The translations under genes were made by a program, and so were the position numbers. Below are positions 1-6,648 of a stretch of DNA of 14,474 bases, piece after piece. Source of the DNA: JAMLIA01 sp039810005 (GTDB lineage: Bacteria > Chloroflexota > Chloroflexia > Thermomicrobiales > CFX8); NCBI GenBank assembly GCA_039810005.1, contig JBDHWD010000080.1, positions 1 through 14,474 of the forward strand, written 5' to 3'. The notes under the pieces are model-generated. The model was given only the letters and a program-made list of their open reading frames with translations, was not told where the DNA came from and made no database searches. How positions within the stretch are numbered: position 1 is the stretch's first letter; each line of letters begins with the position of its first letter.

Positions 1-160
1 TAATCCTCACCCAGTGCGAGACGTAGCACGACGGCGCGATCAACAACGACTTCTACCGAGCACACGAAAGGGAGGTCATAACCGAGCAGGGCGAACAAGC
101 ACCAGCGTAGTGAGCGGGAACCATGAGTTGGGATGGAATGTGAAGGAGAGACTTGAGAAC

Positions 161-1981
161 ATGCGTAATCCACTGGAAGCACTCAGCGAGCTACAGTCGC
201 CGATTAAGCGCCGCACGATCCTGCGCTTCGGCGTTGCCGGCATCGGCGCGGCCTTCGCCGCCCCATTAATCGCCGCCTGCGGTGGCGATGACGACGAAGA
301 GAGCACAAGCCCGACCGCCACCACCGCCTCAACCGAGTCCGGCTCCACGCCCGAGACCGACGCCACCGCGCCGGCCGGCGACAGCGAGGCCACTGAGGCG
401 ACTGGCGAGAGCGAAGCAACCGAATCGACCGGCGAAAGCTCCGGCGAGGAAGTCGATCGCTCGAAGGTTGGCGGACGCCTCATCTGGGGACGTTCCGGCG
501 ACTCCGATACGCTCGACCCGCACCACACAACCGCCTCGATCTCGTGGCAGGTTTTCTCGCAGATCTACGACACCCTCATCGGCCGCAACATGAACCTCGA
601 GTTCGAGCCCGTCATTGCCGAGAGCTACGAGGCCGCGGAAGACGGCCTGAGCTACACGTTCAAGCTCCGTGAGGGTATCAACTTCCACGACGGCACGCCG
701 GTCAATGCCGACGCAGTCAAGTTCACGTTCGACCGTGTGACCGATCCTGCGACCGCAGCGCCGAGCGCAAGCTGGCTGGAAATGCTCGATTCGACCGAAG
801 TCATCGACGAGTACACCGTCACCCTGCACCTTAAGGGCGTCTTCTCACCGCTCCTCGGCAACATCTCCATCGCCTACTTCGGCATCATCTCGCCGGCTGC
901 CGTCGAGAAGTATGGCGACGACTTCGGCATCAACCCGGTCGGTAGCGGCCCGTTCAAGTTCAAGGAGTGGGTCCAGGGCGAAACCATCACCCTCACCCGC
1001 AACGAGGATTACGTCAACGTCCGCTCGTACAACGACAACAAGGGCGCGCCGTACCTCGAAGAGCTTGTCTACCGCAACATCCCGGAGGAGCAGACCCAGG
1101 TCGCATCCTTCGAGACCGGCGAGATCAACTTCTTCGCCATGCCCGCTCAGCAGATCGAGCGCTTTGAGGGCCAGAGCGACTACACGCTGCTCAAGCCCGA
1201 TCAGTCGACGTCGATCTCATTCATCGAGTTCTCGATTGTCGACAATGGTGGCACTCTGGAGTTCATGGCTCCGTTCGATGACCTCAAGGTGCGCCAGGCC
1301 GTGGCCCACGCCGTCGATGCCGACACCATCATCGACCGCATTCTGCAAGGCACAGCCGTTCGAAACTATGGCCTGATGCCGACCGGCAACTGGGGCTACA
1401 CCCCGGACATTGAGGAGTTCGGCTACCACTACGACACCGACAAGGCCAATGCCCTGCTGGACGAAGCTGGCTGGGTCAAGAACGGCGACGTCCGCGAGAA
1501 GGACGGCAAGAAGCTCGAAGTCGTCTTCTGGACCTGGAACGCCACCACCCAGGAGCGCATTGCACAGGTCATTCAGGGCCAGCTGGCTGAGGTTGGCATC
1601 ACCGCCAAGCTCGAGACGATGGAAGTCGCCACCGTCCTGGCCCGTCTCGCCGAGAACGTTTCCCAGATGGACCTCATGGGCTGGGGCTGGTCAGAGTCCG
1701 ATCTGCTCTTCATGATGACCGATGGCGAAGGCCAGCTCGGCCTCTATCAGCAGTACAGCCCCGAGTACAAGGACGCCGTCGTCGCCGGCCGCAGCACATC
1801 CGACATGGACGAACGCGCTGCCGCCTACCTGGAAGCGATGAAGATCGCGCTGGCCGATTGTGCCGCCGTCCCGCTGTGGAGCGCGGTGTCAACCTGGGGT
1901 GTCCGGAGCGCCGACCTTAAGGGCGTGAAGTTCGGGCCGCAGGGTGGCGTCACCTACATGGATGCCTACCAGGAGCTCTAG
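161..1981 (+). CDS. ABC transporter substrate-binding lipoprotein, family 5 (peptide/nickel type)
   Basis: This is the extracytoplasmic solute receptor of a peptide/nickel-type ABC importer, 606 residues. ATG 161 was chosen because GGAG at 145-148 lies 12 bases upstream and a typical export signal follows directly; the frame stays open to position 14 but that part looks non-coding. The N-terminus has a twin-arginine pattern (K16-R17-R18-T-I-L-R), a hydrophobic stretch at 23-38 and a lipobox ending I-A-A-C40, so it is probably Tat-exported and lipid-anchored. Residues 42-102 form a Thr/Ser/Glu/Ala-rich acidic linker. The family 5 binding domain runs from about 105 to the end, including a T-L-D-P-H-H segment near 117-122, as is usual near the start of this family. 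It heads a row with two permease genes. The ligand (peptide, nickel, sugar or opine) cannot be told from sequence. The family call is secure. Confidence 0.93.
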   Translation: MRNPLEALSELQSPIKRRTILRFGVAGIGAAFAAPLIAACGGDDDEESTSPTATTASTESGSTPETDATAPAGDSEATEATGESEATESTGESSGEEVDRSKVGGRLIWGRSGDSDTLDPHHTTASISWQVFSQIYDTLIGRNMNLEFEPVIAESYEAAEDGLSYTFKLREGINFHDGTPVNADAVKFTFDRVTDPATAAPSASWLEMLDSTEVIDEYTVTLHLKGVFSPLLGNISIAYFGIISPAAVEKYGDDFGINPVGSGPFKFKEWVQGETITLTRNEDYVNVRSYNDNKGAPYLEELVYRNIPEEQTQVASFETGEINFFAMPAQQIERFEGQSDYTLLKPDQSTSISFIEFSIVDNGGTLEFMAPFDDLKVRQAVAHAVDADTIIDRILQGTAVRNYGLMPTGNWGYTPDIEEFGYHYDTDKANALLDEAGWVKNGDVREKDGKKLEVVFWTWNATTQERIAQVIQGQLAEVGITAKLETMEVATVLARLAENVSQMDLMGWGWSESDLLFMMTDGEGQLGLYQQYSPEYKDAVVAGRSTSDMDERAAAYLEAMKIALADCAAVPLWSAVSTWGVRSADLKGVKFGPQGGVTYMDAYQEL

Positions 1982-1992
1982 CAGTCTCATGA

Positions 1993-2024
1993 CGTTGCCC
2001 GACCTGCTGTCAGGTCGGGCAACG
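1993..2024 (+). promoter_or_regulatory. 14-bp perfect hairpin between binding-protein and permease genes
   Basis: CGTTGCCCGACCTG at 1993-2006 pairs perfectly with CAGGTCGGGCAACG at 2011-2024 around the four-base loop CTGT. The hairpin begins 12 bases after the stop of the binding-protein gene and ends 17 bases before the chosen permease start. No T-run follows, so a classical intrinsic terminator is unlikely. In many ABC importer operons such a structure protects the 3' end of the abundant binding-protein mRNA or lowers read-through into the permeases, and that role is inferred here. Confidence 0.7.
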
Positions 2025-2041
2025 CCTGTATGGAAGGCCAC

Positions 2042-2968
2042 ATGGTCAAGTTTCTTCTCGTCCGCCTGCTGGGAACGATTCCGGTGCTGATCGGCGTCAG
2101 CGTGCTTGTGTTCGCCATGGTTCGCCTCGTTCCGGGCGATCCGATCGACATGATGTTCACCAACCTGGCACCTCCTTCCCCCGAACAGCGCGAGCAAATT
2201 CGCAAGGATATGGGCCTCGACAAGCCGATCTACCTGCAATACACCTCCTTCGTCGGCAATGCACTGCGCGGCGACCTCGGCAAGTCGTATCGCACCAAGC
2301 GCCCGGTCTCCGAAGAGATTCGAAACCGACTACCGAACACGATCAAGCTCACAATCGCCAGTCTCGCGCTGTCAACGCTCATCGGCGTCGTCGCCGGGGT
2401 AATGGCAGCAACCTTCAAGAATACCTGGCTCGACTTCCTGAGCATGCTCGTCGCCATCGTCGGCGTCTCGATCCCCGGCTTCTGGCTGGGCTTGATGATC
2501 ATGATGCTCTTCTCGGTGAAGTTAGGCTGGTTCCCCGTCGCGGGAGCAGACACCTGGAAACACCTCGTCTTACCCACGGTGACGCTCGGCGTCCTCGCCT
2601 CGGCCATCCTGGCGCGCATGACCCGCTCGGCGATGCTGGACGTTCTCAACCAGGACTATGTGCGCACTGCTCGGGCAAAGGGACTCGTCGAGTGGATCGT
2701 CGTCATGCGCCACGCCTTCCGCAATGCTCTGGTTCCGATCGTCACCATCCTCGGTCTTCAGATCGGTGGACTGCTGAGCGGTGCATTCATCATCGAGGCC
2801 GTTTTCGCCTACCCCGGCATTGGCATGCTCGCGGTGCAGGCGTTGGCGAACCGTGACTTTCCTCTGATCCAGGGAATTGTGCTCCTCGTCGCAGTCATTT
2901 ACGTCGTCGTCAATCTCGTCGTCGACATGCTCTATAGCGTGCTCGACCCACGCGTTCGGCACGGCTAA
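2042..2968 (+). CDS. ABC transporter permease, DppB/OppB type
   Basis: This is the first inner-membrane permease of the peptide/nickel-type importer, 308 residues from ATG 2042. That start was preferred over ATG 2030 because GGAAGG at 2032-2037 sits just before it, the product then begins in the usual family way (M-V-K-F-L-L-V-R-L-L), and ATG 2030 is preceded only by the hairpin. A first membrane helix at about 9-29 is followed by the R-L-V-P-G-D-P motif (28-34). A periplasmic segment follows, then about five further helices near 100-123, 135-158, 175-195, 228-252 and 278-299. The ATPase-coupling EAA-like loop is at 205-235 (D-Y-V-R-T-A-R-A-K-G, then R-N-A-L-V-P-I). The C-terminus L-D-P-R-V-R is typical. 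The next gene starts 9 bases after the stop, so the permeases are probably cotranscribed. Confidence 0.93.
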   Translation: MVKFLLVRLLGTIPVLIGVSVLVFAMVRLVPGDPIDMMFTNLAPPSPEQREQIRKDMGLDKPIYLQYTSFVGNALRGDLGKSYRTKRPVSEEIRNRLPNTIKLTIASLALSTLIGVVAGVMAATFKNTWLDFLSMLVAIVGVSIPGFWLGLMIMMLFSVKLGWFPVAGADTWKHLVLPTVTLGVLASAILARMTRSAMLDVLNQDYVRTARAKGLVEWIVVMRHAFRNALVPIVTILGLQIGGLLSGAFIIEAVFAYPGIGMLAVQALANRDFPLIQGIVLLVAVIYVVVNLVVDMLYSVLDPRVRHG

Positions 2969-2977
2969 GGTATGACA

Positions 2978-3907
2978 ATGGGGAGGGAAGAGACACCAAC
3001 CGTGACTGAAGTCCGTGAGTCGGTCGATCGCCCGACTGTCCAGAATACATCCCAACTGCGCGTATCGCGATCGCCCGGGCAGCTCGTCCTCATGAGACTC
3101 CTGCGATCGCGCCAGTCCGTCGTCGGCCTGACGATCGTCGCGCTGCTCATTCTTATGGCCCTGCTTGCGCCGATCATCGCACCGGCCAACCCGACTAAGC
3201 AGGATCTGATCAATCAGTTCATTGCGCCGGGCCGCGACCATCTGTTCGGCACCGATGAGTTCGGCCGCGACATCTTCAGCCGCATCATTTATGGTGCGCG
3301 CATCTCGCTACAGGTCGGCCTCATCGCCGTCGGCATCGCGATGGTCGTCGGCACCCTCATCGGGCTGATTGGCGGCTACTACGGCGGCTGGTTCGATATG
3401 GTCACCCAGCGCCTGATCGAGATCATGCTGGCATTCCCGGGACTCTTGCTCGCCCTCGCGATCATTGCTGTCCTCGGAAATGGCATCCAGAACGTCATGA
3501 TCGCCGTCGGTGTCGGGTCCGTGCCATCCTATGCGCGACTCGTTCGCGCCCAGGTGATGGCCGCGAAAGAGAAAGACTACGTTGAGGCTGCCCGCGCCAT
3601 CGGTGCGCGAGACGTGCGCCTCATCTCGAAGCACATCTTCCCGGAAGTGATCTCGTCGTTGATCGTCCTCTCGTCGCTCGGCATCGCCGGCGCGATCCTG
3701 TCCGCAGCAGCCCTCTCCTTTATCGGCCTCGGCGCGCAGCCGCCGACGCCCGAGTGGGGAGCCATGCTCAGCCAGGGCCGCGACTTCCTGCGCGATCAGT
3801 GGTGGATCACAACATTCCCTGGCATCTTCATCGCGTTCACGGTGCTGGGATTCAACTTGCTGGGCGACGGTCTGCGGGACGCCCTGGATCCGCAGGGCAA
3901 TCGCTAG
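2978..3907 (+). CDS. ABC transporter permease, DppC/OppC type
   Basis: This is the second permease of the importer, 309 residues from ATG 2978. AAGG at 2967-2970, overlapping the stop of the previous gene, is seven bases from this ATG. ATG 2972 and GTG 3002 (after GGGAGGG at 2981-2987) are in-frame alternatives, so the start is uncertain by up to ten codons. The N-terminal 40 residues are hydrophilic, as usual for DppC proteins. The first helix is at about 49-68, followed by the family signature H-L-F-G-T-D-E-F-G-R-D-I-F-S-R (88-102). The EAA loop is well preserved at 200-223 (Y-V-E-A-A-R-A-I-G, then H-I-F-P-E). The C-terminus has G-D-G-L-R-D-A-L-D-P. No ATPase genes of this transporter follow, which is unusual for a dpp/opp-type operon. 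Confidence 0.93.
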   Translation: MGREETPTVTEVRESVDRPTVQNTSQLRVSRSPGQLVLMRLLRSRQSVVGLTIVALLILMALLAPIIAPANPTKQDLINQFIAPGRDHLFGTDEFGRDIFSRIIYGARISLQVGLIAVGIAMVVGTLIGLIGGYYGGWFDMVTQRLIEIMLAFPGLLLALAIIAVLGNGIQNVMIAVGVGSVPSYARLVRAQVMAAKEKDYVEAARAIGARDVRLISKHIFPEVISSLIVLSSLGIAGAILSAAALSFIGLGAQPPTPEWGAMLSQGRDFLRDQWWITTFPGIFIAFTVLGFNLLGDGLRDALDPQGNR

Positions 3908-3936
3908 CCCTGCCCATAACAACGTGCGTTGATGGT

Positions 3937-3971
3937 TGCCACCGGCCTGCTCGGTGCCCGGCCGGTTGGCA
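3937..3971 (+). terminator. Possible hairpin after the importer operon (weak)
   Basis: TGCCACCGGCC at 3937-3947 pairs with GGCCGGTTGGCA at 3960-3971, with one bulged base and a 12-base loop. It lies 30 bases after the last permease gene, where an operon end would be expected. No T-run follows, so it may only slow or stabilise the transcript. Its right arm overlaps a possible -35 element for the next gene. Confidence 0.3.
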
Positions 3972-3994
3972 GCACGCTCACGCCAATTTGTGAT
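3966..3994 (+). promoter_or_regulatory. Candidate sigma-70-type promoter for the serine hydrolase gene
   Basis: TTGGCA at 3966-3971 and TGTGAT at 3989-3994 are separated by 17 bases, and each matches four or more of six consensus positions. The start codon of the next gene is 30 bases downstream of the -10-like box. The local AT content is slightly higher than in the flanking genes. This is a pattern match only. Confidence 0.25.
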
Positions 3995-4024
3995 TGCGTG
4001 TGTAGCACAATAGAGAGGGACGCT

Positions 4025-5419
4025 ATGACAGCGACCGAGTCACCTGAAAAGCAGCCGCTCGATACGTCGGCCTACACAGCGCTTGAGCCGCTGGCAAACG
4101 ATCTTCTCAAGCACTGGAACGTCCCCGGCGTTGCCGTCGGCATCCTGCGCGACGGCCAGGTCGAAACCTTCGGCTTCGGCCTCGCTAACATCGAGACGCA
4201 GCAGGCAATGACTGCCGATCACCTGCTCCAGATCGGCTCGATCTCCAAGGTGTTCACTACCACGCTCGTCATGCTCCTCGTCGACGAAGGCAAGATCGAC
4301 CTCGACGAGCCGGTCCGCACCTACCTGCCAGACCTTCAGCTCAAGGACGCCGACGCGCTCGCTACGATCACGATGCGCCACCTGGTGACACACACCAGCG
4401 GCCTGTTCGGTGACTTCTTCGAGGACTTCGGCGTCGGCGACGATGCGCTCTCCAAGGCGATTGCGCAGTACGGCACGCTCCGCCAGATCACCACTCCGGG
4501 CGAGATCTGGTCCTACTGCAACAGCGGCTTCAACCTCGCGGGCGCAATCATCGAGAAAATCCTTGACATGCCCTTCGAGCAGGCGATGCAGGAGAAAGTG
4601 TTCGCGCCGCTGGGCCTCGACCACTCATTCTTCTTCGCCGCGCAGGCGATCGTCTATCCGGTCGCCGTCGGCCATGTCGAGACGGAACCGGGCTCGGGCA
4701 AGATCGAAGTCGCCCGCGCCTATCAGCTCCCGCGCGCGGTCAATCCGGCCGGCGGCATCATCGCCACCGTCGCCGACCTGCTGGGCTTCGCCAAGTTCCA
4801 CATCAACAACGGCAAGGTGGATGACGAGCAGATCCTCTCAGAGGAATCCGTCCGCGCCATGCAGGAAATCCAGACTTCAGCCGCTAACTTCGCGCAGTCG
4901 TGGGGCCTCGGCTGGGACATCAACGACCTCGATGGCGTGCGCGTCGTTGGTCATGGTGGCTCGACCAACGGCTTCCAGGCCCGCCTGTCCGTTGTCCCGT
5001 CAAAGGGCTACGCCATCGCCATCCTCACCGACGGTGATGACGGCTGGGCGGTCAACTCGGCGCTCAACGAGTGGGCCTTGCGCGAGCACTGCGGCCTCAG
5101 CGACGAGAAGCCGGCGCCAGTAGACCTGACGCCAGTGCACATTGCGAACATGGCCGGCACCTACGAGAGCCAGATGGCCGTGCTGACCCTCTCGCCGGAC
5201 AACGGCTCGCTGCGCATCGATGCCCGCACGAAGGTCAACCCGCTCTCGCCGGAGGAGCGCGAGCTCCCGCCGAGCTGGGTCTGGCCAATCAGCGACTATG
5301 AGTGCATCTCCACCACCGGCCCAACCGCCGGCACGCGCACCGACTTCATCGCCGACGAAAACGGCCGCACGCGCTTCGTCCGCCTCGGCGGCCGCGTCTA
5401 CGATCGCGTCGACGACTAA
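4025..5419 (+). CDS. Serine hydrolase, class C beta-lactamase/PBP-like family
   Basis: This is a 464-residue member of the beta-lactamase/penicillin-binding-protein serine hydrolase fold (D-aminopeptidase, esterase and class C lactamase relatives). ATG 4025 was chosen because GAGAGGGA at 4013-4020 precedes it and the family domain begins soon after; the frame is open further upstream to 3929 without family similarity. Catalytic motifs are intact: S72-I-S-K75 (nucleophile and general base), Y164-C-N166, and H310-G-G near the third motif. The catalytic domain spans about 17-355. Residues 370-464 form a separate beta-rich tail of the type often attached to these enzymes (A-G-T-Y-E, later G-G-R-V-Y-D-R). 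There is no signal peptide, so a cytoplasmic role on a small imported amide or ester is more likely than antibiotic resistance. Its position behind a peptide-type importer would suit a D-peptidase or amidase, but that is inference. Confidence 0.9.
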   Translation: MTATESPEKQPLDTSAYTALEPLANDLLKHWNVPGVAVGILRDGQVETFGFGLANIETQQAMTADHLLQIGSISKVFTTTLVMLLVDEGKIDLDEPVRTYLPDLQLKDADALATITMRHLVTHTSGLFGDFFEDFGVGDDALSKAIAQYGTLRQITTPGEIWSYCNSGFNLAGAIIEKILDMPFEQAMQEKVFAPLGLDHSFFFAAQAIVYPVAVGHVETEPGSGKIEVARAYQLPRAVNPAGGIIATVADLLGFAKFHINNGKVDDEQILSEESVRAMQEIQTSAANFAQSWGLGWDINDLDGVRVVGHGGSTNGFQARLSVVPSKGYAIAILTDGDDGWAVNSALNEWALREHCGLSDEKPAPVDLTPVHIANMAGTYESQMAVLTLSPDNGSLRIDARTKVNPLSPEERELPPSWVWPISDYECISTTGPTAGTRTDFIADENGRTRFVRLGGRVYDRVDD

Positions 5420-5445
5420 CCCGACAGTCCCATAGTCGGCCATTA

Positions 5446-5479
5446 AAACACCCCGTCCCTATCCCTGGACGGGGTGTTT
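5446..5479 (+). terminator. Rho-independent-type terminator after the serine hydrolase
   Basis: AAACACCCCGTCC at 5446-5458 pairs perfectly with GGACGGGGTGTTT at 5467-5479 around an eight-base loop. The stem is GC-rich, and its outer A/T pairs leave TTT at the 3' end. It lies 27 bases after the hydrolase stop and before the next promoter region, so it cleanly separates two transcription units. The T-run is short, but the arrangement is typical. Confidence 0.8.
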
Positions 5480-5508
5480 CGCATCTCTCTCGGGAATTCC
5501 GCGCTCCG

Positions 5509-5525
5509 GTATAACGCTATACAAT
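5509..5525 (+). promoter_or_regulatory. Candidate promoter -10 box with overlapping palindromic operator
   Basis: GTATA at 5509-5513 and TATAC at 5518-5522 form an inverted repeat with a four-base spacer. The palindrome runs into TACAAT at 5520-5525, a good -10 hexamer. The -35 region is weak (TTCCGC at 5497-5502). The site lies between a terminator and the first gene of the molybdo-hydroxylase module, 42 bases before its start. GT..TA..AC-like palindromes are typical of GntR-family operators, so repressor control is plausible, but no regulator gene is in the window. Confidence 0.4.
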
Positions 5526-5566
5526 AATGATGGCACCCACTTGCCCGCACCGATCGGAGAACAAAC

Positions 5567-5887
5567 ATGCGCGATGTCCTTGAATACATTCAGGAGTGGA
5601 CTGCCGAGGGCGAAGAGGTTGCGCTCGCGACCGTCGTCGGCGCTGCCGGATCAACTCCGCGACCAATTGGTGCGAAGCTGGTTGTCACCCGCACGGGCCG
5701 TATGCAGGGCTCAGTTAGCGGCGGCTGCGTCGAAGGCGCTGTCGTCCAGACCGCGATGGAAGTCCTCGATTCCGGCACGCCGCAACTCGTCTCATTCGGC
5801 ATCACCGATGAGATGGGCTGGGAGGTCGGCCTGTCCTGCGGTGGCGAGATCGACGTCTTCGTCGAGCGCATCGCGACAGGAGACTGA
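5567..5887 (+). CDS. XdhC/CoxI family protein, N-terminal domain only
   Basis: This 106-residue protein corresponds to the N-terminal XdhC_CoxI domain, the part of the Mo-cofactor chaperone XdhC that helps load the cofactor into xanthine dehydrogenase-type enzymes. ATG 5567 follows GGAGA at 5556-5560 with six bases between. Family features are clear: A-T-V-V-G-A-A-G-S-T-P-R-P-I-G-A near 21-36, then G-S-V-S-G-G-C-V-E-G-A near 48-58, and L-S-C-G-G-E-I-D-V-F-V-E near the end. The Cys in S-G-G-C-V-E and the Cys in S-C-G-G are both kept. The usual C-terminal Rossmann half is encoded by the next gene, which starts two bases after this stop in another frame. Because each half has its own start and ribosome site, this looks like a natural split rather than a recent frameshift. 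Confidence 0.9.
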   Translation: MRDVLEYIQEWTAEGEEVALATVVGAAGSTPRPIGAKLVVTRTGRMQGSVSGGCVEGAVVQTAMEVLDSGTPQLVSFGITDEMGWEVGLSCGGEIDVFVERIATGD

Positions 5888-5889
5888 CG

Positions 5890-6648
5890 ATGCGTCCCGA
5901 AATCTACGCTGCGCTTTCGGAAGCAATCCAGTCCGACCAGACCGCCGTGCAGGCGACGGTCATCGCCGGCCCGGATGCTGGTTCCGAAATCCTGTTCCTG
6001 CCGCCCGAGCGCTGGGTCGGCTCACTCGGCAGCGCCGACACTGATGCTGTGCGCGAAAAGATCACCTCGATGGTCCGGGACGGCGGCACGACGCAGTTCG
6101 AGGATGGCGACAATCGCCTCTTCATCGAAGCACACACCCCGCCGCCGCATCTGGTGATCATCGGCGGCGTCCACATTGCCATCCCACTGGTGACGTTCGC
6201 GAAGGAGCTCGGCTTCCAGACGACCGTCATTGATGCCCGCGAGCAGTTCCTGACGAAAGAGCGCTTTTCGCACGCCGACCGGATGATTGACGCCTGGCCG
6301 GACGAGGGGCTGGCAATGCTCAATCTCCACCCCGGCGTGTCCGCCGTCTGCCTCGCCCACGATCCGAAGTTTGAGGACCCGGCCATCACGTCGCTGCTCG
6401 CCAGCAACGTCGGCTACATCGGCGCGATGGGCAGCCGCAAGACGAGCGCGGAGCGCCGCGAGCGCCTCAAGCTGGAAGGCTTCTCCGACGAGCAGCTCGA
6501 TCGCATCTACGGGCCGGTCGGCATCAACATCGGCGCAAAGTCGCCGGCTGAGATTGCGCTGAGCATTCTGGCTGAGATCATTGCGGTCCGGCGCGGCAAG
6601 AGCCCCCGCGCAACGAACGTGCTGGCCGGAGCCAAATCCACCGCATGA
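5890..6648 (+). CDS. XdhC family protein with C-terminal Rossmann domain (CoxF-like)
   Basis: This 252-residue protein carries the second part of XdhC, the accessory factor for insertion of sulfurated molybdenum cofactor into xanthine dehydrogenase/CO dehydrogenase-type enzymes. ATG 5890 follows AGGAG at 5878-5882 by seven bases. Residues 1-85 resemble the middle segment of XdhC (A-T-V-I-A-G-P near 22-28, V-G-S-L-G at 43-47). The XdhC_C Rossmann domain spans about 87-235, with conserved Y-I-G-A-M-G-S-R-K-T (176-185) and G-P-V-G-I-N-I-G-A-K-S-P-A-E-I-A (208-223). The nucleotide-binding loop reads I-I-G-G-V-H-I-A (90-97) where relatives usually have G-A-G-H, so a glycine is missing and nucleotide binding may be altered. 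Its stop overlaps the next start as ATGA at 6645-6648, which implies translational coupling. Confidence 0.9.
   Translation: MRPEIYAALSEAIQSDQTAVQATVIAGPDAGSEILFLPPERWVGSLGSADTDAVREKITSMVRDGGTTQFEDGDNRLFIEAHTPPPHLVIIGGVHIAIPLVTFAKELGFQTTVIDAREQFLTKERFSHADRMIDAWPDEGLAMLNLHPGVSAVCLAHDPKFEDPAITSLLASNVGYIGAMGSRKTSAERRERLKLEGFSDEQLDRIYGPVGINIGAKSPAEIALSILAEIIAVRRGKSPRATNVLAGAKSTA

Noticed and set aside
123..143. Six-codon reading frame (ATG to TGA) just before the binding-protein ribosome site
   Set aside because: It could be a leader peptide, but it is too short to support, has no regulatory codon run, and no attenuator pair was found around it.
2570..3922. Minus-strand open frames of about 200-220 codons opposite the permease genes
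   Set aside because: They are antisense shadows of two clear ABC permeases, with products rich in Asp, Arg and His and no recognisable family.
4025..5419. Calling the serine hydrolase an antibiotic-resistance beta-lactamase
   Set aside because: The catalytic motifs fit the wider family, but there is no export signal and it has an extra C-terminal domain typical of peptidase or esterase members.
5541..6044. Frame bridging the two XdhC genes, suggesting a frameshifted single gene
   Set aside because: The bridging frame gives a non-family, Ser/Arg-rich product, while each XdhC part has its own stop or start and ribosome site, so a natural split is the better reading.
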